DNA of 64,000 nt, taken from positions 28,715 through 92,714 of the forward strand of contig NZ_FNAE01000003.1 of NCBI RefSeq assembly GCF_900101755.1, read 5' to 3'. The position numbers and the translations under genes are program-made. Under the pieces are notes generated by a model, which saw only the letters and a list, made by a program, of their open reading frames with translations, did not search any database and was not told where the DNA came from. Within the stretch, counting starts at the first letter, position 1; each line of letters begins with the position of its first letter. The stretch comes from Ectopseudomonas alcaliphila. Lineage in GTDB: Bacteria > Pseudomonadota > Gammaproteobacteria > Pseudomonadales > Pseudomonadaceae. Shown here piece by piece: positions 26,226-35,386 of this stretch.

Positions 26226-26621
26226 TCATTCCGGCAGCTTGGCGATCACCTTGATCTCGAAGTCGAAGCCGGCCAGCCAGGTCACGCCGACCGCGGTCAC
26301 GTTCGGGTAGGGCTTCTCGCCCCAATAGTCGGCTACCACTTCCCAGATGGTCTCGAACCTCGCCTGCGGATCGACCATGAACACGGTGGTGTCGACCACG
26401 TCATCGAAGCTGCTGCCCGCTGCGGCGAGGATCGCATTGAGGTTGGCGAAGGCAAGGCGTACCTGCTCTTTCAGGTCTGGCTCGGGCGAGCCGTCCTTGC
26501 GGCTGCCGACCTGGCCGGATACGAACAGAAAACCGTTGGAACGAATCGCCGGTGAATAGCGATGAAGTTCATACAGGTCATGGCGGTCGGCCGGGAAAAC
26601 CACATCACGTTTGCTGGTCAT
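26226..26621 (-). CDS. RidA/YjgF-family protein
   Basis: The 131-residue protein has the RidA (Rid) fold. It shows FLFVSGQVG, the mid segment VRLAFANLNAILAAAGSSFDDVVDTTVFM, and the end VTAVGVTWLAGFDFEIKVIAKL. Archetypal RidA deaminates reactive enamines and imines, but it needs a C-terminal arginine in a CxR-type motif. That position here reads GVTWLAGFDFEI, so this is probably a Rid2-7 type protein with another activity. GGAGGC before 26621 decides the start over the ATG at 26633. It is divergent from the LysR gene at 26761. Confidence 0.82.
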   Translation of the reverse strand: MTSKRDVVFPADRHDLYELHRYSPAIRSNGFLFVSGQVGSRKDGSPEPDLKEQVRLAFANLNAILAAAGSSFDDVVDTTVFMVDPQARFETIWEVVADYWGEKPYPNVTAVGVTWLAGFDFEIKVIAKLPE

Positions 26622-26760
26622 TGTTGCCTCCATCTGGGCCGCTACGGCCCACTGTTAACGATGGAGTGACTTTAAAAAGAGGCTCGGCCTGGATAAACGA
26701 GCAACTCTGGTCATGACTGTTTGTAGAATCCAAACAATCAAGAGCTGAGAGAGTCGTGAA

Positions 26761-27678
26761 ATGGATCGTTTCGATGCGATGCAGGCCTTCGCCCGCGTGG
26801 TGGAAACCGGCAGTTTCACCAAGGCGGCAGCCACCCTGCACATGAGCAAGACCAGCGTGACCCAGCTGATCCAGCAGCTGGAGGCACGGCTGCGTGTGCG
26901 CCTGCTCAACCGCACCACGCGCAAGGTCAACGTCACCGCCGACGGGGCCGCTTACTATGAGCGTGTGGTGCGTCTGCTGGCGGATGTCGACGATGCCGAG
27001 ACCAGTCTGTCCAGCGCAGCGATGGCGCCGCGCGGTCGCCTGCGGGTGGACGTACCCAGCCCCTTTGCGCGCATGCTGCTGATCCCGGCTTTGCCGGCGT
27101 TCTATGCACGTTATCCGGAAATCCAGCTGACCTTGGGCGTCAGTGACCGCCTCATCGACATCATTGGCGAGAACGTCGATTGCGTGGTGCGCGGCGGCGA
27201 GATCACCGATCAGTCGCTGATCGCGCGGCATGTGGGCGATCTGCAACTCGGCATCTACGCCACGCCGGGTTATCTGCAGCGCGCCGGCACGCCGATGCAT
27301 CCACGCGAGCTGGAGGAGGCTGCCCATCACACGGTGGGTTTTCTCTGGTCGCGCACCGGCAAGGCCTTGCCCTATGCGATGCAGCGGGGTGAAGAGCGCA
27401 TCGAGGCCCACGGCCGCCCGCGGCTGACGGTCGACGATGGCAATGCCTATTTGGCTGCCGGCCTGGCGGGCCTGGGCATGCTCTGGCTGCCGCATTACAT
27501 GGCCACGCCACACCTGGCCAGCGGTGAACTGGTGCGCCTGTTCGAGGACTGGCAGATGAAACCGATGCCGATGTACCTGGCCTTCCCGCCAAACCGTCAT
27601 GTCAGCGCCAAGCTGCGGGTGTTCATCGACTGGGTGGTGGCGCTGATGGCCGAGCATGCGCCGGTGTTGGTGCGCTGA
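26761..27678 (+). CDS. LysR-family transcriptional regulator
   Basis: The 305-residue protein has the LysR DNA-binding domain at residues 1-60 (FARVVETGSFTKAAATLHMSKTSVTQ) and an effector domain of the CrgA/DsdC-like LysR subgroup, with RGRLRVDVPSPFARMLLIPALPAF and GENVDCVVRGGEI. It is divergent from the RidA-like gene, 139 bases apart, and probably controls it and itself. Nothing else is nearby on its strand, so the regulon cannot be read further. Confidence 0.85.
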   Translation: MDRFDAMQAFARVVETGSFTKAAATLHMSKTSVTQLIQQLEARLRVRLLNRTTRKVNVTADGAAYYERVVRLLADVDDAETSLSSAAMAPRGRLRVDVPSPFARMLLIPALPAFYARYPEIQLTLGVSDRLIDIIGENVDCVVRGGEITDQSLIARHVGDLQLGIYATPGYLQRAGTPMHPRELEEAAHHTVGFLWSRTGKALPYAMQRGEERIEAHGRPRLTVDDGNAYLAAGLAGLGMLWLPHYMATPHLASGELVRLFEDWQMKPMPMYLAFPPNRHVSAKLRVFIDWVVALMAEHAPVLVR

Positions 27679-27741
27679 TCCGCGCTGTAGCGCGAGCTTT
27701 GCGGCTGCCTTTGGCTGCAGTCCGGTGCGCCTGAGCAGGGC

Positions 27742-28020
27742 TCAATCGCGATAGAACACCTGGATCAGGTGATAGCCGAACTGGGTCTTCACCGGCCCGT
27801 GCACTTCACGCAACGGCTTCTTGAAAATCACCTGGTCCACCGCGCGCACCATCTGCCCGGGACGCACTTCGCCGAGATCGCCGCCTTTCTTGCCGGAGGG
27901 GCAGGTGGAATGCTTGCGCGCCAGCACATCGAACGCCTCGCCGGCGGCAATGCGCTTCTTCAGCGCGGCGGCTTCCGCTTCGGTCTTGACCAGGATGTGG
28001 CGGGCCATTGCCTTTGCCAT
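27742..28020 (-). CDS. ppiC: small parvulin-type peptidyl-prolyl isomerase (PpiC)
   Basis: The 92-residue protein is a single parvulin domain. It begins AKAMARHILVKTEAEAAALKKRI and continues FDVLARKHSTCPSGKKGGDLGEVRPGQMV and VHGPVKTQFGYHLIQVFYRD, with the parvulin histidines present in HILV and GYHLI. It has no signal peptide, so it acts in the cytoplasm, as E. coli PpiC does. GAGGA precedes the ATG at 28020; the longer frame to 28089 adds unrelated residues. It is divergent from the PilU-like gene. Confidence 0.9.
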   Translation of the reverse strand: MAKAMARHILVKTEAEAAALKKRIAAGEAFDVLARKHSTCPSGKKGGDLGEVRPGQMVRAVDQVIFKKPLREVHGPVKTQFGYHLIQVFYRD

Positions 28021-28168
28021 TGATGGGGTCCTCAATTCTGTCAGGGCGCTATTGTGCCAGCATTCATTGCGCCAGCAGAATGGCGTCAATTTTATGGGTT
28101 GTGCGTTGTCCGCGGCGCGGATGAATCATGGCCTATGGTATTTCAATCGCGCTCACGGAAACGCCGCC

Positions 28169-29389
28169 ATGGATCTCCAAGCAATGCTGAAAATCCTGTC
28201 CAGTCAGGATGGTTCCGATCTGTATCTGTCTACCGGCGCACCGCCCTGCGCGAAGTTCAATGGCGTGCTCAAGGCGCTGAGCCAGGAGCCGATGAAGGCG
28301 GGCGATGTGGCGGCCATTGCCGACTCGATCATGGACAGTGCCCAGCGCGAGGAATTCGAGCGTGAGCTGGAGATGAACCTGGCCATCTCGCTGGCTGGCG
28401 TCGGGCGTTTTCGTATCAACATCTTCAAGCAGCGCAACGAGGTGTCCATCGTCGCGCGCAACATCAAGCTGGATATTCCGCGCTTCGAAGATCTCAAGCT
28501 GCCCGAGGTGCTGCTCGGCACGGTGATGGAAAAACGTGGCCTGGTGCTGTTCGTCGGTGGTACTGGCTCAGGCAAGTCGACCTCACTGGCGGCGCTGATC
28601 GACTACCGCAACCGCAACAGCGGCGGCCATATCATCACCATCGAAGACCCGGTGGAGTACGTGCACCGGCACAAGAAGTCGATCATCAACCAGCGTGAGG
28701 TGGGCGTGGATACCCGCAGCTTCCATGCGGCGCTGAAGAACACCCTGCGCCAGGCGCCGGACGTGATTCTGATCGGCGAGATCCGCGACCGTGAAACCAT
28801 GGAGCATGCGCTGGCGTTCGCCGATACCGGGCACCTGGCGATTTCCACGTTGCACGCCAACAACGCCAACCAGGCGCTGGATCGCATCATCAACTTCTTC
28901 CCCGAGGATCGTCGCCCGCAACTGCTCAACGACCTGGGCAATAACCTCAAGGCATTCGTCTCGCAGCGTCTGGTCAAGACCGTCGATGGCAAGCGCCGCG
29001 CCGCGGTGGAGGTGATGCTGGGCACGCCGACGGTGCGCGACCTGATCAAGCGCAACGAGTTTTCCGAGCTCAAGGAAATCATGGAGAAATCCAAGAACCT
29101 CGGTATGCAGACCTTCGACCAGGCCTTGATCGACCTGGTGCATGAGGGGGCGATCGACGAGGAAGAGGCGGTGAAGAACGCCGACTCGGCGAACAACGTG
29201 CGCCTGAAGCTCAAGCTCCATCGTGACAATCCGGCCAATGCCAAGCCTGCACCCGCCGCCGCTGCGCCGGTGGCAACGCCGACACCTGCGCCGAAAGCCG
29301 CTGCTGCAGGTGACTGGGGGCTGGAGCTGAAACTGGAGGATATCGAGCAGGAGCAGCCACCTGAGGACCCGGGGCGGCAGGGGATTTAG
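28169..29389 (+). CDS. PilT/PilU-family type IV pilus retraction ATPase, PilU-like
   Basis: The 406-residue hexameric ATPase has Walker A GGTGSGKS at 130-137, an Asp box (IITIEDPVEYVH), Walker B (DVILIGEIRDRET) and a His box (TGHLAISTLHANNANQALDR). It is closer to PilU than PilT, for example in LPEVLLGTVMEKRGLVLFVG and HADS/NADSANN-type C-terminal features. It lies outside any pil cluster. After about 354 the family core ends, and an Ala/Pro-rich linker (355-380) leads to a short WGLELKLEDIEQE tail. I took the ATG at 28169, where the PilU-type N-terminus begins. The stop overlaps the convergent binding-protein gene by four bases. Confidence 0.88.
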   Translation: MDLQAMLKILSSQDGSDLYLSTGAPPCAKFNGVLKALSQEPMKAGDVAAIADSIMDSAQREEFERELEMNLAISLAGVGRFRINIFKQRNEVSIVARNIKLDIPRFEDLKLPEVLLGTVMEKRGLVLFVGGTGSGKSTSLAALIDYRNRNSGGHIITIEDPVEYVHRHKKSIINQREVGVDTRSFHAALKNTLRQAPDVILIGEIRDRETMEHALAFADTGHLAISTLHANNANQALDRIINFFPEDRRPQLLNDLGNNLKAFVSQRLVKTVDGKRRAAVEVMLGTPTVRDLIKRNEFSELKEIMEKSKNLGMQTFDQALIDLVHEGAIDEEEAVKNADSANNVRLKLKLHRDNPANAKPAPAAAAPVATPTPAPKAAAAGDWGLELKLEDIEQEQPPEDPGRQGI

Positions 29390-30135
29390 GGATCGGGTTG
29401 CAGGGGAAGGTATGCCTGACGCAAACGCTGGCTGACGCCGTCCTGTTCCAGTTCGTTGATGGCGGCGCGCAGCTGTTCGACCAGTTGCCCATCGCACTCC
29501 TTCGAGCAGCCCAGATACAGGCCGGTACTGGCCAGTGTCGGGCTTCTGCGCAGGTTCTGCTCGCGATAGGCCGAGCCATCCCAGATATACAGCGCTTCCG
29601 GCACGCCGGTGAACCAGGCGTCGATTCGTCCAAGAGTGAGCAGATGAACCGGGTTCTCGCCGAGCGTGAGTTGCACGATCTGCTCGTCGCTGAACCCTTC
29701 GCGCTGCAGGATGCCCACCTGCGCCGTGCCCAGGCCGACACCTACGCGGCGGTAGCGCTGGCGAGCCTGCGCGAAGCTCTCGACGGGCTCATCGAGGCTG
29801 AAGAAGGCGCGCTCCAGCTCCATGACCGAGGCAATCCAGGTGTATAGCTCCTCTCGCTCGGGTGTCCGCGACAGAGGGATGATCAGCATGTTCTTGCCCC
29901 TGGCCACGTTGACCTGGGCTCGTGGCCAGGGCTCGACAACGATATGAGTAAGCTTGCCGATTCGCGCCAGCGCGGTCAGTACCACGTCACCCACCATGCC
30001 ATGGCCGCCCTCGTAGTGATGCAGAGTCAGCGGTGGCGCCTCGGGCATGTAGAGCTTGATAGGCTCATCGGCTGATGCAGCTCCGGCCATCAGCAAGGCA
30101 ACCAGCAGGCAGATGTGGTTGGGCACTACGAACAT
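29386..30135 (-). CDS. orphan periplasmic solute-binding protein (SBP_bac_3 type)
   Basis: The 249-residue secreted protein resembles the amino-acid-type periplasmic binding proteins. A signal peptide (NHICLLVALLMAGAASA) precedes DEPIKLYMPEAPPLTLHHYEGG. A second-lobe segment reads IGTAQVGILQREGFS-like, and the C-terminus is LEQDGVSQRLRQAYLPLQ. There is no permease or ATPase gene next to it, so it may serve as a sensor or partner rather than a transporter part. The ATG at 30135 has no good ribosome site; a GTG nine bases downstream is better spaced from AGG and may be the real start. A PAS-GGDEF gene lies 69 bases upstream on the same strand. Confidence 0.72.
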   Translation of the reverse strand: MFVVPNHICLLVALLMAGAASADEPIKLYMPEAPPLTLHHYEGGHGMVGDVVLTALARIGKLTHIVVEPWPRAQVNVARGKNMLIIPLSRTPEREELYTWIASVMELERAFFSLDEPVESFAQARQRYRRVGVGLGTAQVGILQREGFSDEQIVQLTLGENPVHLLTLGRIDAWFTGVPEALYIWDGSAYREQNLRRSPTLASTGLYLGCSKECDGQLVEQLRAAINELEQDGVSQRLRQAYLPLQPDP

Positions 30136-30204
30136 CCTGTTGTCACTGTGGCAGAAGTATAGAAGGCATTCTGGCAGGGTGTTCCGACCCAGCCTGCACC
30201 TCAC

Positions 30205-31158
30205 CTACTCGTGTCGAATGCTGCGATTCCTTCCCTGGGCTTTCGCGGTGTAGAGGGCCTTGTCGGCTGCCGCCAGCAGGTGTTCCAGATACTCTGCGCA
30301 TGGTTTGAGGCTGGCGATGCCGATGCTTACCGTGATCGATTCGTTGGCGACCTCAAGCGCCTTGATCTGATCATGCACGCGCTCGGCAATATCGCTGGCT
30401 TCATCGAGATCGGCGTTGGGCAGCCATATCGCGAACTCTTCGCCGCCGTAGCGCACCACGCTGTCGCCGCTGCGCACGCTGGCCAGAAGACGTTGCGCCA
30501 TGTCCACCAGAACGCGATCTCCCTCGGCGTGGCCGAAGCGATCGTTGATCTGTTTGAAGTGGTCGATATCGATCAGCAGGAGGCTGCCGCAGGCAAGGTC
30601 GCTGACGCTGCCGAGCCACTGCTCGACGTGCACTGACAGCGCCCTGCGATTGCTCAGTGCTGTCAGTGGGTCGGTATGGCTCAGTTGCGCGAGTTGCTCG
30701 GCTTCGCTCTGAATTTCCACAGCGTAGTTGGCCAGCTGGGCGTAGGCGCTCTGCAGCGCCAGGTTGGCCTTGGCCAGTTGGGCGGCGCTTTCCTGCGCCT
30801 GTTCCCGAGCCTTCAGCAGCTCTGCCTCGAAACGTTGGCGGTCCTTGGCGACGAAGAACAGCCAGATGACCTCCGGCGTGCCATCGACTTCGCTGATGCG
30901 TGCGTTGGTCATGACGGGTATTGCCTGGCCACCTTCTGATTGCAGTTGCAGGTAAAGCTCACTGAACTCACCGTTGCGCAGCAACAGCGGCCAGGCATGG
31001 GTTTGCAGGAAAATGCGGCTGGCCGGCGGAAAGAACTGATCCATGCCTTCGGCCGTGCCCACCCCTGCCAGGCGCTTGAAATCGCAATTGCAATGCTTGA
31101 TCCGGCCGTTGCAGTCAGTGACCAGTACCGGGCCGGGCAGGCGATCAAGATACAACAC
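30205..31158 (-). CDS. PAS-GGDEF diguanylate cyclase
   Basis: The 317-residue cytoplasmic protein has a PAS sensor domain at about 1-106 (LPGPVLVTDCNGRIKHCNCDF; VTNARISEVDG-like strands). A coiled-coil linker at about 107-155 leads to a GGDEF domain at about 157-315. The active-site loop is GGEEF at 238-242. The RSGD at 229-232 fits the RxxD inhibitory site, so a working, product-inhibited diguanylate cyclase is expected. No membrane segment is seen. The start overlaps the end of the RsbQ-like hydrolase gene by 14 bases, so translation is coupled. The inference is that the hydrolase makes or clears a ligand sensed by the PAS domain, by analogy with RsbQ and the PAS protein RsbP. Confidence 0.88.
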   Translation of the reverse strand: MLYLDRLPGPVLVTDCNGRIKHCNCDFKRLAGVGTAEGMDQFFPPASRIFLQTHAWPLLLRNGEFSELYLQLQSEGGQAIPVMTNARISEVDGTPEVIWLFFVAKDRQRFEAELLKAREQAQESAAQLAKANLALQSAYAQLANYAVEIQSEAEQLAQLSHTDPLTALSNRRALSVHVEQWLGSVSDLACGSLLLIDIDHFKQINDRFGHAEGDRVLVDMAQRLLASVRSGDSVVRYGGEEFAIWLPNADLDEASDIAERVHDQIKALEVANESITVSIGIASLKPCAEYLEHLLAAADKALYTAKAQGRNRSIRHE

Positions 31159-31972
31159 GTGCGTGTGCTCCCTGCAGATAGCGATGCATGGCGGCGCTCA
31201 CCAGTTGAGGATGGCTCATGTGCGCGCAATGGCCGCTGACGTCCAGCGTTTCCAGGGTGCTGCCCGTGAGTGCGGTTTGCAGGTAGGCGGCAACTGGCGT
31301 GGGAACCAGTGCATCACGCTGGTGGTGCAGGATCAGGCTGGGCAACGGGCACAGTGGCAGCGCCGGGCGGATATCAGAGAAGAAGGTGGCCTGAGCGAAG
31401 GCATGAGCCATGACCGGATCGGTCGAGCAGAAGCTGTCAGAGAGCTGCCGGGTGACAGCGGGAGCTTCGTCGGCGGACACCAGTGGGGCGAACTGCTCGG
31501 CCCAGCCCAGATAGTTATGGGCCATCAGCTCCAGCAGCCCCTCCAGATCACTGCGTTCGAACCCACCGCGATAGTCGGGCGGGTCGTTGAGAAAGCAGGG
31601 GGAAGGGCCGAGCAGAATCAGGCGGGAGAACAGCTCCGGGCGTCTGATGGTGGCAAGAATACCGATGCTGCAACTGATCGAGTGGCCAACGAAGGTCAGA
31701 TCACCCGACAGTTCGAGGGCGTCGCACACTTCCAGAAGGTCCTCTACGTATCCCTCCAACTGGGCATAGCGGGCAGGGTGGAAGGCGTTGGCATCGGAGC
31801 GCCCGCTGCCGACATAGTCGAACAGCACCTGGTGCCAATGCTCGGTGAAGGCCGGCGTGACCTTGCTCCACATGTCCTGATTGCAACCGAAGCCGTGGCC
31901 GTAGATGAGCGTTGGGGCATCGGCCGTTTGCGCTTTCAAGCGTTGAACGTTGTTGCGCTGGATGATGTTCAT
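31145..31972 (-). CDS. RsbQ-like alpha/beta hydrolase
   Basis: The 275-residue protein matches Bacillus RsbQ, a relative of the plant receptors KAI2 and D14, along its whole length. The nucleophile is S98 (FVGHSIS), with D220 (HHQRDALVP) and H248 (SGHCAHMSHP), almost the same positions as S96, D219 and H247 of RsbQ. Further shared blocks are FDYVGSGRSD, GPSPCFLNDPPDYRGGFE and FCSTDPVMAHAFAQATFFSD, part of the lid and pocket region. RsbQ is needed for energy-stress signalling through the PAS-phosphatase RsbP. Here the next gene, overlapping by 14 bases, encodes a PAS-GGDEF protein. The ligand or substrate is unknown in both cases. Confidence 0.87.
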   Translation of the reverse strand: MNIIQRNNVQRLKAQTADAPTLIYGHGFGCNQDMWSKVTPAFTEHWHQVLFDYVGSGRSDANAFHPARYAQLEGYVEDLLEVCDALELSGDLTFVGHSISCSIGILATIRRPELFSRLILLGPSPCFLNDPPDYRGGFERSDLEGLLELMAHNYLGWAEQFAPLVSADEAPAVTRQLSDSFCSTDPVMAHAFAQATFFSDIRPALPLCPLPSLILHHQRDALVPTPVAAYLQTALTGSTLETLDVSGHCAHMSHPQLVSAAMHRYLQGAHARVVS

Positions 31973-32077
31973 GCCGCCACCTCGCCACGTTCCGAGCCTG
32001 CCTTGGTCAAGACGCGGCTGCTGTGAAGACGGAAAAATGGCGCCAGTATAGTGATTTTTCTGGCGGCTGGCTTTTGG

Positions 32078-34039
<1,962 letters not shown>

Positions 34040-34203
34040 GGTCAGTCCTCGTCGTTCTTGTCCCTGGGCTTCAGCTTAGTGCGTTCGGGGCATTTGACCT
34101 TTAACTCAGACGACCTTTGCTGCTATCGCACCGACTCTCTCATCGGTGCGGATGTGGCGTCTCTCGATGCGTAGAACGGTGGAGCGATAAAGCCGCACAT
34201 ACT

Positions 34204-34252
34204 TGTAGGAGCGGATTCATCCGCGATTTTCGCGGCTAAAGCCGCTCCTACA
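34204..34252. repeat. REP-type palindrome (TGTAGGAGC family)
   Basis: TGTAGGAGCGG and CCGCTCCTACA form an 11-base outer stem around an inner imperfect stem. This is the usual Pseudomonas extragenic palindrome. It lies between aacS and liuE and may reduce read-through or stabilise the mRNA. The rest of 34040-34268 shows no further feature that I can name. Confidence 0.75.
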
Positions 34253-34268
34253 GATGACAGGTTGGCGC

Positions 34269-35171
34269 TCAGCGATTTGCTATCCGAGCACGGGCCACCC
34301 GCGAACCATTGGCCTTGCCCAGCACCTCGCAGATGCGCTGGCCGGCGGCGATCAGCTTGTCCATGTCGATGCCGGTGTCGATACCTAGGCCTTGCAGCAG
34401 GTAGAGCACGTCCTCGGTGGCGACGTTACCGGTGGCGCCCTTGGCGTAGGGGCAGCCGCCTAAACCTGCGACCGAGCTGTCGAACACATTGATGCCTTCG
34501 AGCAGGCTGGCGTAGATGTTGGCCAGGGCCTGGCCGTAGGTATCATGAAAGTGTCCGGCCAGCCGCTCGCGCGGGATGTCGCGGCCAACCACCTCGATCA
34601 TCCTGCGCGTATCGCCGGCGGTACCGGTGCCGATGGTGTCGCCCAGCGATACCTCGTAGCAGCCCATGGCGTAGAGCTCACGGGCGACGCTGGCGACCTG
34701 GGCCGGGTTGACCTCGCCGTCGTAGGGGCAGCCGAGCACGCAGGACACATAGCCGCGCACGCGAACCTTGTGGGCCTTGGCAGCTGCCATCAACGGCTCG
34801 AAGCGCGCCAGGCTTTCGGCGATGGAACAGTTGATGTTCTTCTGCGAGAAGGCCTCGCTGGCGGCGGCGAACACCGCCACTTCCTCCACCTTGGCTTCGA
34901 GTGCGGCCTCGAAGCCTTTCAGGTTGGGCGTCAGCGCGGCGTAGGTGACGCCCGGCTGGCGCTGGATGGCGGCGAATACTTCGGCGCTGCCGGCCATCTG
35001 CGGTACCCACTTGGGCGAGACGAAGCTACCCACCTCGATATAGCTCAGGCCGGCGCCAGTCAGATCGTCCACCAGGCGCACCTTGTCGGCCACGCTGATC
35101 GGCTGCTTCTCGTTCTGCAGACCGTCGCGCGGGCCGACTTCGACCAGGCGTACGGAGTGGGGCAAGTTCAT
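34269..35171 (-). CDS. liuE: hydroxymethylglutaryl-CoA lyase
   Basis: The 300-residue TIM-barrel enzyme cleaves HMG-CoA to acetyl-CoA and acetoacetate, the last step of the leucine/isovalerate pathway. The N-terminal active-site segment is LVEVGPRDGLQNEKQ. The family signature with the catalytic cysteine is near GGCPYAKGATGNVATED, and SCVLGCPYDGEV is also conserved. It follows liuD by 209 bases filled with repeats. It supplies acetoacetate to the synthetase gene downstream. Confidence 0.93.
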   Translation of the reverse strand: MNLPHSVRLVEVGPRDGLQNEKQPISVADKVRLVDDLTGAGLSYIEVGSFVSPKWVPQMAGSAEVFAAIQRQPGVTYAALTPNLKGFEAALEAKVEEVAVFAAASEAFSQKNINCSIAESLARFEPLMAAAKAHKVRVRGYVSCVLGCPYDGEVNPAQVASVARELYAMGCYEVSLGDTIGTGTAGDTRRMIEVVGRDIPRERLAGHFHDTYGQALANIYASLLEGINVFDSSVAGLGGCPYAKGATGNVATEDVLYLLQGLGIDTGIDMDKLIAAGQRICEVLGKANGSRVARARIANR

Positions 35172-35200
35172 CGGCTGTCCTCATAGGTGTTGCTGATGTC

Positions 35201-35386
35201 GTAGGGTGCGCCGCGCGCACCGTCTGCGGCAAGACTGAGCTAAAACGGTGGGCTGAAGCCCACCCTACAAGGTGAAATGGATCGCCGCCCGGCCCACCCT
35301 ACGAAGATCTGCTGCGTAGGGTGGGCTTCAGCCCACCTTGTCCAAGGCGAATGCGGTGGATCGGTGAAGTGTGATCCACCCTACGG
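35201..35386. repeat. cluster of GTAGGGTG palindromic repeats
   Basis: At least four related palindromes lie in tandem: GTAGGGTGCGCC at 35201, the GGTGGGCTGAAGCCCACC stem around 35247, the inverse GTAGGGTGGGCTTCAGCCC at 35316, and GGTGGATC-N10-GATCCACC at 35355-35380. The last reaches the liuD stop codon. Each resembles the family found again at 39811. The array fills the whole gap between liuE and liuD. Confidence 0.7.

Noticed and set aside
35201..35386. Repeat block considered as a CRISPR array
   Set aside because: Repeats are palindromic, irregularly spaced, differ from each other, and there are no cas genes. They are REP-type elements.
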